A DNA stretch of 64,000 nucleotides. Source: an uncultured Prevotellaceae bacterium. Its GTDB lineage: Bacteria > Bacteroidota > Bacteroidia > Bacteroidales > Muribaculaceae. Shown here in pieces: positions 42,320-51,440 of the stretch. Made by a program: the position numbers and the translations under genes. Position 1 is the stretch's first letter; each line of letters begins with the position of its first letter. The notes beneath the pieces are model-generated. The model saw nothing but the letters and a program-made list of their open reading frames with translations. It ran no database searches and was not told the DNA's origin. The stretch lies in the NCBI GenBank assembly GCA_947165675.1, contig CAMVBJ010000011.1, forward strand, positions 1 through 64,000, read 5' to 3'.

Positions 42320-44035
42320 ATGAAAAAATTTTTAGCACTCGCTTTTGTATGCGCAGGCTTGACTGCTATGGCAGCCACCCCGCGTTTAGGAAATGTGAAC
42401 AAGGCTGACTTCACCAAGAAAGCAAATACTGCTTCCTCGATGATTATGAAGTCTAACACATTTGGTAAGAACCTGACTGCCAGTATGGTGAATGCCCAGA
42501 TGGGTGATAAGCAGGTTTCTCCTATTAAGTTCTTCAAGGATCGTCACTTGACTCCCTCGGACAATGCTCTGGTAAAGAAGGCTCCTCGTCGCATTACTGC
42601 TGATGATATATTAGCCGCCGATTACATTGACTTCCGAAACATGTTGACTTTTAATTCGGAAGGTTATCTGACAGCTGCTGATCCCTACTATGCAGGAGGT
42701 TATGGCATCTATTTTAATCAAGAAGGAGACCAGATTTACGGTTATGGTATCTATTGGGATATTTTTGGCAAGTCATCATGGCTGCCCATGAATATCGATT
42801 ATAGCGCTAAGACCGTATCTCTGCCCACCGGCGTTATTCTTGAAGACAGCACCCGTACAGGTAAGGTGACCACCTCTGGTACCTCTCAGGTACGTGTTGA
42901 CACCGTTGTTTACTCGTTCTTTGTAAACGAGGACTATTTCTACGGTGGTTCTATTGCTGATGTTACTGGTGTAATCTATGATGATGGCACTATTCAGTTT
43001 AATGATTCGATCGGTTATGTTTATGCTGGCTATCAGGCTTTGATTCAGTATTCGAGAAGAAATCAGAATCAAGAATGGCAGCAGACCTCGGCTGACACTA
43101 CGGACTTCTATGACATCCATCGTGGAACCATGTTTGTTGTAGCTAATGGTACCCATGATTATACTTACTATAGCAGTCAGTATTATCCCAATGGTGTCGC
43201 TGACAACAATAATGTTTACATGTTCCAGGATGCTATGGGTACAGTCAGTGTTTGGAACCTCTGGGGCTTTGGTATGCCCGACGTATCGATGTATGTCGCT
43301 GACGGCGGTGTGATGGAGTTCCCTGATCAGGCTATCCTTGATATCAATGATGATGCTTGCTATGATGAGAACGGTGTAATGCAGGGTGATGGTGTCATTT
43401 ACAATGTCACTGGAACTTGGGCCAATGGTAATGTAAGTGGCCTTACAGCATGGGGTAATACCGGTACCATTACCGAGGATCAGATTGAATGGGGCATGAC
43501 GATTCCCTTCAATGGTCACTGGGTATTTGGTATTGGCTTTGGTGACAACAAGCTGAGCTACAAGAATGAGGCTGATAAGTTCAATATTGTTATGGCTACT
43601 GCTCCCGAAATCACCTCAACTGTTAATGCCGATAACGTTGTTGTCAACGCTACTTGCGCTGATGAGGGTTCGGTCGTTCTGCTCTTGATTGATGGTGAAA
43701 GGGTTGAAATCCCCGCTACCTTGGAGCGTCGCGACACCGCTTATACTGTAAGTGCTACTGCTGGTGCCTATGTTCCCTACGAGAAGAACTTGAGCACTGC
43801 TACTGCTACTATTGAGATTCCTGCTAAGGTTACCGTTATGATTGGTGACGTGAACAAGGACGGTACAGTTAATATCGCTGACGTGACTGCCTTGATTGAT
43901 GCTCTGTTGAGTGGCAATCTGGATGACACTGATACCTTCAGCTATGACAACTCAGAGTGCAATGGCGATGGTACTGTTAACATCTCTGATGTAACGACCT
44001 TGATTGACATGTTGCTTGGTGGCACTGGTAACTAA
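42320..44035 (+). CDS. Secreted beta-rich protein with two dockerin-like repeats
   Basis: A 571-residue exported protein (MKKFLALAFVCAGLTAMAAT). It has a beta-rich body with DDGTIQFNDSIGYVYAGYQ and VSMYVADGGVMEFPDQ segments also seen in 44336 and 14102, an Ig-like module (about 425-510), and two calcium-loop repeats at the end (GDVNKDGTVNIADVTALIDA; CNGDGTVNISDVTTLIDM). No catalytic motif. AT-richer codon use than its neighbours hints at high expression or a different origin. Confidence 0.75.
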   Translation: MKKFLALAFVCAGLTAMAATPRLGNVNKADFTKKANTASSMIMKSNTFGKNLTASMVNAQMGDKQVSPIKFFKDRHLTPSDNALVKKAPRRITADDILAADYIDFRNMLTFNSEGYLTAADPYYAGGYGIYFNQEGDQIYGYGIYWDIFGKSSWLPMNIDYSAKTVSLPTGVILEDSTRTGKVTTSGTSQVRVDTVVYSFFVNEDYFYGGSIADVTGVIYDDGTIQFNDSIGYVYAGYQALIQYSRRNQNQEWQQTSADTTDFYDIHRGTMFVVANGTHDYTYYSSQYYPNGVADNNNVYMFQDAMGTVSVWNLWGFGMPDVSMYVADGGVMEFPDQAILDINDDACYDENGVMQGDGVIYNVTGTWANGNVSGLTAWGNTGTITEDQIEWGMTIPFNGHWVFGIGFGDNKLSYKNEADKFNIVMATAPEITSTVNADNVVVNATCADEGSVVLLLIDGERVEIPATLERRDTAYTVSATAGAYVPYEKNLSTATATIEIPAKVTVMIGDVNKDGTVNIADVTALIDALLSGNLDDTDTFSYDNSECNGDGTVNISDVTTLIDMLLGGTGN

Positions 44036-44086
44036 TTGTGATCAATTGATGAACTGAATCTGATTCTGATTCATCAACAAATAATG

Positions 44087-44126
44087 ACAGGCTCCGTCCA
44101 GCTGCTGGATGGGGCCTGTTTCTTGA
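44087..44126 (+). terminator. Terminator after the gene at 42320
   Basis: 16-base arms (ACAGGCTCCGTCCAGC with two wobble mismatches) followed by TTTCTTG. Confidence 0.8.
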
Positions 44127-44279
44127 ATGGACGAACCGTTCAGGTGAGATTGTGGCAAGCGATTGATGTGGTGAGAGCGGGATGTGATTGATGTGATGGA
44201 AAATAGTAGCTTATCTTCTCTAAAAGAGTAATTAGTAGTTTTTATGTGCGATATTTGTTTTGTGTGGTTTATTTTTTTG

Positions 44280-44287
44280 TAAATTTG
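44280..44287 (+). promoter_or_regulatory. Promoter -7 box for the gene at 44336
   Basis: TAAATTTG, 48 bp before the ATG, with TTG 22 bp upstream. Confidence 0.55.
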
Positions 44288-44335
44288 CAAGTTGTAAGAA
44301 ACAGAGAGAGTAAAAACCATATAAAAGTTGAGAAT

Positions 44336-45508
44336 ATGAAGAGAATATTTGCATTGATGTGTGTTTGTGTGTGCCTGACCTCTATTACAGGATTGGGCGC
44401 CAACGTGATGACGGGAGACCGCATCTGTTTCCTTCATCCCTACAAGATGGTGGATGGAGCCAATGGCGTGAAGCAGGCCGAGCCCTGTGACCCGTTAAAC
44501 ATCGGTGGATGGGTGGTAACGCTTGTCAACAACGGACAGGATGGTTACATGACCATCGAGGGTGGCTTGATTGATGATGTGGCCCTGCCCATCAAGGTGA
44601 ATGGCAGCGTTGTGACCCTGGAGGCTACCAACAAGCCGTTTGCCAGCGTCAGTGGCAGCAAGACGTCGGGCAGTTCGGCTTATTCGGTAAGGGTTGACAG
44701 CACGTTGAATTACTATCTGGTCAACGAGGCCTGGGCACTGGGTCAGGATGGCCTTGCGGATGTCCAGGGCAGCATTCTTGCCGATGGCTCGATTGAAATT
44801 GCCGACGGTTTTGCCTACTATTTTGAGAATGTCAAGACGACAACCAACACCCTCAACGGCCAGTCCAGCGTGACGACCGACACGCTGCGCTGGGTGTCGA
44901 TGATCTATCGTGACACTAAGCTGGTTGCTCCTAACGGCAAGCATGAGTACACTGATGTAGAAACTGGTGAGACCATTGTTACCGACGTGTTCATCCGTCA
45001 GTCGGGTGAGACCGTCTATGTCATGAACCTATATGGCTACGGCTATGGCGAGAGTTACATGGAGTTACACTCCGATGGCACTGTTGACTATCCTGGTCAG
45101 CCCTTGCTCGACGTTGATAACGCCCTCAATCCCGCTGGTGATTGGTATAACACCGACGGTTCGTCGATGGGTAATCAGGGTAATGTGACTCCTGCTGCCA
45201 TCACTTGGGGACTGACCGTGCCCAGTGACAATGCCGGTGCTGTGGCAGCCGGTTGGCGAGACAACAGGCTGTACTTTACCGACGGCAGCTCGTTTGTTGT
45301 TCCCGGTGGCGGCATCCGTGGTGATGTGAACCAGGATGGTAACGTCAGCATCGCGGACGTTACCGCACTGATTGACTTGCTGCTGGCTGGTAATGAAATC
45401 ACTGATGACATCAAGGCCGTTGCCGACTGCAACCAGGATGGTAGCGTGAGCATTGCTGATGTTACGGCGCTCATTGACTACCTGTTGGGAGGCTCTTGGT
45501 CCAACTGA
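44336..45508 (+). CDS. Secreted protein with two dockerin-like repeats
   Basis: A 390-residue protein. ATG 44336 starts a signal peptide (MKRIFALMCVCVCLTSITG); the longer frame to 44246 crosses the -7 box and is rejected. The body resembles the C-terminal half of the 42320 protein (VYVMNLYGYGYGESYMELHS, AAITWGLTVPSDN). The end has GDVNQDGNVSIADVTALIDL and CNQDGSVSIADVTALIDYLL. Tandem position suggests duplication with 42320. Confidence 0.75.
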   Translation: MKRIFALMCVCVCLTSITGLGANVMTGDRICFLHPYKMVDGANGVKQAEPCDPLNIGGWVVTLVNNGQDGYMTIEGGLIDDVALPIKVNGSVVTLEATNKPFASVSGSKTSGSSAYSVRVDSTLNYYLVNEAWALGQDGLADVQGSILADGSIEIADGFAYYFENVKTTTNTLNGQSSVTTDTLRWVSMIYRDTKLVAPNGKHEYTDVETGETIVTDVFIRQSGETVYVMNLYGYGYGESYMELHSDGTVDYPGQPLLDVDNALNPAGDWYNTDGSSMGNQGNVTPAAITWGLTVPSDNAGAVAAGWRDNRLYFTDGSSFVVPGGGIRGDVNQDGNVSIADVTALIDLLLAGNEITDDIKAVADCNQDGSVSIADVTALIDYLLGGSWSN

Positions 45509-45543
45509 TACAGTCTCTCTCTCTGATAGAGACGATAACATCA

Positions 45544-45584
45544 AGCAGGAATCCTATTGTCATTAGGGTTCCTGCTGTTTTTTT
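45544..45584 (+). terminator. Terminator after the gene at 44336
   Basis: AGCAGGAATCC / GGGTTCCTGCT hairpin followed by GTTTTTTT. Confidence 0.9.
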
Positions 45585-45595
45585 GCTTTTTGTGC

Positions 45596-45627
45596 TTGTG
45601 TGGTGAGGTGCGAGGGTTTTACCTTTG
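45596..45627 (+). promoter_or_regulatory. Promoter of the phage-derived cassette
   Basis: TTG 45596-45598, 21 bp, TACCTTTG 45620-45627: consensus. The predicted transcript carries the leader repeat 45659-45933 before ATG 45951. Confidence 0.65.
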
Positions 45628-45658
45628 CACATCTGCGAAACAACACTACACATTATTT

Positions 45659-45933
45659 ATTCAAGTTTCTAAAGTAGCTGCGCCACTTTAAAAACTTGAG
45701 GATAAAGGATAAAGGTTAATGGTTAAAGAATTTGCCAAAATGTGATTTATAAATGTTTCCTGAAAATGGAAGGTATTATTCATTAAACAATTAACCCTTA
45801 ACTTTAGTTTTCAGTTCTCAAGTTTTCAGTTTTCAGCGGCATCCGCATTCTGACGACTGACAACTGACAACTGACAACTGTTTTCTTTAAACATTATGCA
45901 GTGAGCAAGTTAACAACTTGCGAAACTTAAATT
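45659..45933. repeat. 5'-leader repeat, copy 2 (with insertion)
   Basis: Same sequence as 12364-12548 in inverse orientation, from TTCAAGTTTCTAAAGTAGC to CAAGTTAACAACTTGCGAAA, interrupted at about 45801-45889 by TTTTCAG and ACAACTG tracts. As in copy 1 it lies between promoter and start codon. Confidence 0.75.
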
Positions 45934-45950
45934 ATTAATAATAAGATACC

Positions 45951-47954
45951 ATGAAGAAACAACAAGTAATGAAAGAAAGTGCAGTGGCTCCCCGTGGCAT
46001 GGCACCGCGGGTCAATTGTGAGTCGGCACATCGAGGAGAAGCCGCCGTTGCCGTTAATGTGCGTGAACAAGAGAACTCGTTGCAGGTGACGGGAGTCCCA
46101 ATGGCTGTGGGAAAAATAGGGCAGGGTGAGCGTCTGCTGCTCATCGCCGACGGCCATTATGTGACATGCAGGCAGCAAGTTGTGATGATCGACAGCGAGA
46201 CAGTCACAACAGTTGATGGCACTATCGTGAATGCCCATGCCATCGGTAACCTGATAGTCATTGTCGCCGATAATGGCTTCACCTACTTGTCCTCGACGGG
46301 TGGAGGATGGACTGTGATCGACCCGTCTGATGCCATCCCGCAGTTGACGTTCAGTGCCAACTGCTCCACGTCGAGTGCCGACATCGAGGCCTATACCTTT
46401 GCTGAACCCTACAACCAGTGGCGAGCTCCCTTGACCACGGTAGATACCACGGCGTTGGCGCGCATGATGAACGCGGCGTGGACGGTGCTTCGTGCCGATG
46501 CCCTGGCGGCAGGGCGGCACACGGCACCGATGCTGGTGCGATGGGCGGTACGTCTCAAGGATGGGACCTACCTGTGGATGAGCGAGCCATGCCGCGTGGG
46601 TGACGACACGCTTGCCAACGCATCACGAATCGCCGTTAACGTTACGACCAGCAGCAATGGCTTCACGGGAACAGAAGCGGGTCGCCTGACGATGACTCAC
46701 TACTCGCTCGGGATAACGGTGACGAGTGATATTGCCGCGGACTGGTTGCCGCTGGTCGAGAGCATCGATGTGCTGGCGACCGACGAAGCCACGCTGCTTG
46801 CTGCCAACCGTTCGCTGGATTACCGCTGCTTGATCCGAACGACAACCCCGCGCGAATATATCCTCGAAATGGGGTTGACGAGCCGTGGAGCCAGTGCTAT
46901 AGCAAATCAGTTGGGTAGCTCGCCGTGGCACCTGATTGCCACTGCACCAGCATCACGGCAGATGTCGGGCAGTGACTTTGTTGCACCGTTGCAGCCGTTG
47001 ACGATGACCAACGCCCAGTGTGCAGCCGTGGGCATGATGGGCGAGGTTGATGGTGTCGTGTGCTCGACGGCGGCTGGTGGCCGGTTGTACTGCTGCACGA
47101 GCGGCGGTAATGTGATAGCGAGTGTTCCGGGAAATCCCCTGGTCGAGGCTCACCGCCGCCAAGTGCTGGGCGCGCGACCCCTGGCGTTAGCCGTGGTGAC
47201 GAGGCCGTTGTATTCGGGTGGTTTCGGGCGCTATCCCGTGTATGTGTTCACTGACGACGGTATCTATGCCATCCCGCAGAGCAGTGTGGCTGGCACCCTG
47301 GGCGAGGCGCGCCTTGTGGACCGCACCGTGATTGCCGCGACCGTGTCGCCCGTCGAGGGCGGTCGTGACATCTGGTTCGTGTCGAGGCATCGTCACCTGT
47401 GCCGCCTGAGTGGAGCGGCATTGAAGGTGCAGGCAAGAGATGTGGACTGTGTGGCGCTGGCCTGGTGTGATGTGTATAACGAGCTGTGGGTGTTGCCGTC
47501 GTCGGGAAATCCTGTCGTGATGATGCCCAGTGGCAGAATGAGCCGCCGCAGCGTCGAGGCAGCCCAGCTCTATGGTGACCCGTTACATGCCGTGGCGTTG
47601 ACAGTTGGAGGCACCGTGCTCGATTTAGAGCAGGAACAGTCGGACGTGATGGTTCCCGTGGAGTGGCGCAGTCACCCCATTCACGTTGACCCGCTCATGG
47701 CGCGAGCCGTCAAGCGGGTGGTGTGGCACTTGAGCAGCGATAGCGTGGACTTGACCCTCAAGGTGACAGGACAACGTGGCATCATGGCCCAGGACTGTGA
47801 CGTGAGCACCATGAAGGTGAGTGGCGGTGTGGACCAGCCGTTGGCAACGGCGCCGATGGCAATCAGGGCACGCACGTTGTCGCTTGAGATGACTGGGCAA
47901 GCCCGTCCAGGGAGCCTGATATTGCCTGTTTTATTGTACAGTAGCAAGCCATGA
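45951..47954 (+). CDS. Phage-type structural protein (tail/DNA-stabilisation-like)
   Basis: A 667-residue protein without a signal peptide. Beta-rich, with propeller-like repeats (LLLIADGHYVTC, LIVIVADNGFTYLS, YPVYVFTDDGIYAIPQSSVA, DIWFVSRHRHLCRLSGAAL) resembling proteins I know from Bacteroidales prophages and P22 gp10-like packaged-DNA stabilisation factors. That match is from memory and moderate. It overlaps the terminase gene start by 4 bp, so the two are translated together. No capsid, portal, integrase or lysis gene is near. It could be a prophage remnant or a domesticated module. Confidence 0.5.
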   Translation: MKKQQVMKESAVAPRGMAPRVNCESAHRGEAAVAVNVREQENSLQVTGVPMAVGKIGQGERLLLIADGHYVTCRQQVVMIDSETVTTVDGTIVNAHAIGNLIVIVADNGFTYLSSTGGGWTVIDPSDAIPQLTFSANCSTSSADIEAYTFAEPYNQWRAPLTTVDTTALARMMNAAWTVLRADALAAGRHTAPMLVRWAVRLKDGTYLWMSEPCRVGDDTLANASRIAVNVTTSSNGFTGTEAGRLTMTHYSLGITVTSDIAADWLPLVESIDVLATDEATLLAANRSLDYRCLIRTTTPREYILEMGLTSRGASAIANQLGSSPWHLIATAPASRQMSGSDFVAPLQPLTMTNAQCAAVGMMGEVDGVVCSTAAGGRLYCCTSGGNVIASVPGNPLVEAHRRQVLGARPLALAVVTRPLYSGGFGRYPVYVFTDDGIYAIPQSSVAGTLGEARLVDRTVIAATVSPVEGGRDIWFVSRHRHLCRLSGAALKVQARDVDCVALAWCDVYNELWVLPSSGNPVVMMPSGRMSRRSVEAAQLYGDPLHAVALTVGGTVLDLEQEQSDVMVPVEWRSHPIHVDPLMARAVKRVVWHLSSDSVDLTLKVTGQRGIMAQDCDVSTMKVSGGVDQPLATAPMAIRARTLSLEMTGQARPGSLILPVLLYSSKP

Positions 47955-49816
47955 AAGACGAGAAGATTGATTTTGAGTCGGTTATAGCCGAGAATGAACG
48001 CCGGCGTGCAGCGCTGGATCACGACGAATACAACCCGTTGACAGGGGTGGGGTGCTGGGGCGAACGCACCGAGGTAGCGGGTGCCCTGGTGCCCCGATTG
48101 GTGGTGGAGCGCTGCCCCGATTATGCTACCCTCGATGCGACGTCCCGCGATAAGCTACGGATTGTCGAGGACTTTGAATTCTGGTGTGCCCGCTGCGTGA
48201 CCATCAAGGACAAGATGAGGGGGTGCAATGTGCGCTTTACCCTTAACAAGCCGCAACGCCGCCTGCTGGCCGTCATGGAGAGTCAGCGGGTGGCGGGCCG
48301 CCCCATCAGGGTCATACTGCTCAAGGCTCGCCAGTGGGGAGGTTCAACCCTGGTGCAGATGTACTTGGCGTGGATGCAGCTGGTGCGGCACAAGGGGTGG
48401 GATAGCCTCATCTGTGGCCACTATCAAGCCACGAGCAAGAGCATCAAGCGCATGTACAATCTGTTGCTGCGCCACTATCCCCGCGAACTGCTCGATGATG
48501 AAATGCCACGGTTCACCAAACTCGAGGGTCAACCCAATGTGCAGCAGATTGAGCAGCGCGAGTGCCTTGTCATCACCGGGACAGCCCGTAGCGAGGATGC
48601 AGTGCGCGGCTTTGACATTGCGATGGCTCACTTGAGCGAGGTCGCCTTCTGGAAAGAGAGCAAGATGCACAGTCCCGATGCCCTGGTGCGCAGCGTCTGT
48701 GGCAGTGTCATCCTGAAGCCAGAGACGGTTATCGTGCTGGAATCGACAGCCGATGGTGTGGGGAACTACTTCTATGACGAATGGCTCCGGGCCGAGATGG
48801 GGCGTAGTGATAAGGAGCCGGTGTTTGTGCCATGGCATGAAGTGGGCATTTATGCCAAGGAGGTGGACGACCCCGCGGCATTGTGGAGCGAGATGGACGA
48901 GTATGAGCGCACACTATGGCAGGACGGGCTCACGCTCGAACAAATCAACTGGTATCACTACAAGCGACGTGAGTACCGCAGCCATGACCTGATGATGGCC
49001 GAATACCCTGGCAGTGCCAGCGAAGCGTTCACGACGACGGGTAATAACCCGTTTGACCGTGACGCACTGGACCGGATGGTCAGCGAGAGTGTGATGGATC
49101 CCGTGCTGGTGGGAGAGATTCAGGCCGCTGGCTTGAGTGGTCCTGAAGCCAAGCGGGACATCCGTCTTGTTCCCGAGCGTCATGGCAAACTCAAGGTGTG
49201 GGAATTGCCCATGCGGAGTGGACCGATGAGAACCAGGTATATTGTCGTGGTGGATGTCGGCGGCAAGTGGGAAGGTAGCGACTACTCGGTGATTGCCGTG
49301 TTGCGCATGCAGGACGCTGTTCACAAGGAGGCTGTCGTGGCACAGTGGCGTGGACACATCGACCACGACATGCTGGCGTGGAAGGCGATGCAGATGGCCG
49401 AGTTCTATAACAAGGCGCTGCTCGTCGTCGAGAGTAACACCCTCACCAACGAAGCTGCCCGTGCGGGAGAGAGCGAGTATATCCTGGAGTCGGTCTATAG
49501 GGTATATAACAATGTGTATCAGCGCGGCCGGCGCAAGTTGGGTTTTCACACCAATGTCAAGACCAAGCGTGCTGCTGTCACGGCACTGATCGCGGCAGTG
49601 AGAGTGGGGCGCTACCTGGAGCGTGACATCGAAGCCGTGAACGAGATGCGAGACTATGAAGAGCGCAACGGGCGCTATGAGGCGCGCGCAGGCAAGCATG
49701 ACGACATCTTGATGACGAGGGCCATCGGCATGCACGTGCTGGACGAGATCAGAAAACCGCAGCCGTCTCCCGACCTGTCGCTTGCCAATAATGGGTGGAT
49801 GGTTTCACCCGTGTGA
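47951..49816 (+). CDS. Phage terminase large subunit (TerL)-like protein
   Basis: A 621-residue packaging-motor-like protein. ATPase: Walker A-like KARQWGGST (125-133), Walker B DIAMAHLSE with Glu230, coupling-motif region near ESTADGVGN. Nuclease domain: VVVDVGGKWEGSDYSVIAVL, VVESNTLTNE and an acidic HDDILMTRAIG at the end, a layout of RNase H-like nucleases. All key motifs look intact, so it is not obviously decayed. It follows the structural-protein gene with ATGA overlap. No small terminase subunit or other phage genes are in the window. Confidence 0.82.
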   Translation: MKDEKIDFESVIAENERRRAALDHDEYNPLTGVGCWGERTEVAGALVPRLVVERCPDYATLDATSRDKLRIVEDFEFWCARCVTIKDKMRGCNVRFTLNKPQRRLLAVMESQRVAGRPIRVILLKARQWGGSTLVQMYLAWMQLVRHKGWDSLICGHYQATSKSIKRMYNLLLRHYPRELLDDEMPRFTKLEGQPNVQQIEQRECLVITGTARSEDAVRGFDIAMAHLSEVAFWKESKMHSPDALVRSVCGSVILKPETVIVLESTADGVGNYFYDEWLRAEMGRSDKEPVFVPWHEVGIYAKEVDDPAALWSEMDEYERTLWQDGLTLEQINWYHYKRREYRSHDLMMAEYPGSASEAFTTTGNNPFDRDALDRMVSESVMDPVLVGEIQAAGLSGPEAKRDIRLVPERHGKLKVWELPMRSGPMRTRYIVVVDVGGKWEGSDYSVIAVLRMQDAVHKEAVVAQWRGHIDHDMLAWKAMQMAEFYNKALLVVESNTLTNEAARAGESEYILESVYRVYNNVYQRGRRKLGFHTNVKTKRAAVTALIAAVRVGRYLERDIEAVNEMRDYEERNGRYEARAGKHDDILMTRAIGMHVLDEIRKPQPSPDLSLANNGWMVSPV

Positions 49817-49836
49817 TGAGGGTAGCCATAATAAAA

Positions 49837-49998
49837 GGCAATGATATAGAAGTTGGCCCATTGGTGGTATTAACCGCCCTATCGGGCGGGAAATTAAGCA
49901 AATTAATTTTAAAATTTAATTTTCTTTTAATTTCCCGTGCGTTAGCACGGTTTGATGCAGAGACGTTTCAGCGCAGGGTCAACTGCTATATCGTTTCC
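49837..49998. repeat. Dispersed element with terminal inverted repeats, copy 3
   Basis: The ends GGCAATGATATAGAAGTTGG and, on the other strand, GGAAACGATATAGCAGTTGA match copies 1 and 2. The interior differs: CCGCCCTATCGGGCGG and CCGTGCGTTAGCACGG hairpins around an AT-rich core. Confidence 0.75.
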
Positions 49999-50003
49999 TG
50001 ATA

Positions 50004-50037
50004 AAAAACCGCAAGCCGTGATGGGCCTGCGGTTTTT
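50004..50037. terminator. Bidirectional terminator
   Basis: AAAAACCGCA / TGCGGTTTTT hairpin between the convergent terminase and 50060 genes. Confidence 0.85.
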
Positions 50038-50059
50038 ATTTGGGTTTGATAGTAATTTC

Positions 50060-51031
50060 TTACTTCATCACCTTGCTGGTGCTGGTGGTACCATCGTTGT
50101 AGGTGGTCACCTTGATGTTAACACCGTCGAAGGGAACATTGCTCTCCATACCGGCAACGTTGATGTACTTCACGTTGTTGATGGTCTTCTCGGCGAGGTT
50201 CTCAACTACGCTGGTGCTGCCCCAAACTGCTACGCGGTTATAGAGCTGGAAGCGCTGGCTCTCCATGTTACCGCCAGTGCCATAGATGAAGCGATAGTCA
50301 TTGGGCTCCCAACCGTCGCGAACACCCTCACGGAAACCGAACTCGGTGTTAGCGATGATCATGTCCTGGTCGAGACGACCCTCGGCCTGATCCTGATTGT
50401 CGTTCTGGATGAAGATGCTGAACAAGGGAGCGTCGTCCTTCTTGAGGGCGCCATTAGCCTTGTAGAGGTTGGCATTCTTTGAAGAGAAGTGGCAACCGAT
50501 AGCCTTGGTGTTGGAAATTACGATACCATAAACGCGATACTCCTTGCCGTCAACAACCTTGGACTGCTTCTCTTGGTAAGCAAAGTCAGAGGTGTTGGGC
50601 ATACGATCACCCTGCTCGAAGGCAACCTCGTCGCCATCCTCGTTTTCGGTCATGACCATGCGTAAGCTCATGGGCAGATAAACCTCACACTGCAGTGAGT
50701 TATAAGTGATCTCCTTATACAGGTCACCAGCGCTGTTGATTGCGATGGGAGTCAGGGCCTGAACCTTGTCGTTGAGATAGATCTCATCATCATCCAGCCA
50801 AATCTGAACAGTCTGGAGTCCACCCAGCTTGAATGACAACTGGTTGTCAACTGTTGAGCCGGTGTTCTCGTAGTCACCACGAACGAAGAGGTGGTCCATG
50901 GTGGTCTGACCGATAACTGCGGGCTCGCCCGTGGGCAGCCAAGCCCACTCACCAGTTGCCAAATCATCAGCAAAAGCAGAAACGCTCAGCGAAGCTGCTG
51001 CAGCAAAAAAGAGTAAGTTTTTAATCTTCAT
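50060..51031 (-). CDS. Secreted protein with short T9SS-like tail
   Basis: A 323-residue exported protein (MKIKNLLFFAAAASLSVSAF). The tail NVAGMESNVPFDGVNIKVTT and KVMK resembles those of 37547, 59905 and 61999, but the body differs (no ITEQPEG domain). Instead it has repeated asparagine-rich beta segments. Its promoter belongs to the tRNA-like group (see 51214). Function unknown. Confidence 0.7.
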   Translation of the reverse strand: MKIKNLLFFAAAASLSVSAFADDLATGEWAWLPTGEPAVIGQTTMDHLFVRGDYENTGSTVDNQLSFKLGGLQTVQIWLDDDEIYLNDKVQALTPIAINSAGDLYKEITYNSLQCEVYLPMSLRMVMTENEDGDEVAFEQGDRMPNTSDFAYQEKQSKVVDGKEYRVYGIVISNTKAIGCHFSSKNANLYKANGALKKDDAPLFSIFIQNDNQDQAEGRLDQDMIIANTEFGFREGVRDGWEPNDYRFIYGTGGNMESQRFQLYNRVAVWGSTSVVENLAEKTINNVKYINVAGMESNVPFDGVNIKVTTYNDGTTSTSKVMK

Positions 51032-51213
51032 AATTAAACGAGTTAAATTACTAGTAATAATGTTAATTAATATTTTTTGTTTTGTAGTTTTAAATCATTG
51101 TCATTATTGTGTCTGTCATTCATAGGAATGATAGATACGTTCCATTGCATTTAATAACCTGAAAATGAGGAGTATGTGGCAAAATGGCCATAACTCTACC
51201 GCTTTTCAGAGTA

Positions 51214-51243
51214 CAATATTACGAACTTTTTTTGAACTGGCAA
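51214..51243 (-). promoter_or_regulatory. Promoter of the gene at 50060
   Basis: Minus: TTGCCAGTTCAAAAAAAG at the -33 side, 19 bp spacing, TAATATTG. The leader would be about 175 nt. This promoter occupies most of what can be read in the 51032-51440 gap. Confidence 0.55.
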
Positions 51244-51440
51244 AATTTTTTTTAAAAATCGATGAAAAAAATGATGATGAGAGTGTTTCTCATTCATTTC
51301 ACTTCAACTTGAAGGACTCGCCAGCGAGGGCGGCAAGTTGCCTGAATCGCTTGTACCAGCCGGGCTTGGCGGGAGGCGTGATGCGCCGGATCCGCGTGCT
51401 GGGGCGACGGTTGCCTATGGGTCTCTTGATCATCATGCGG

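Noticed and set aside
42776..43519. 247-codon minus-strand frame opposite the dockerin-type gene
   Set aside because: Antisense shadow with Ile/Thr-rich nonsense composition; no promoter or start context.
45951..49816. Complete prophage
   Set aside because: No integrase, portal, capsid, tail, lysis or repressor genes on either side; flanks are ordinary secreted-protein genes.
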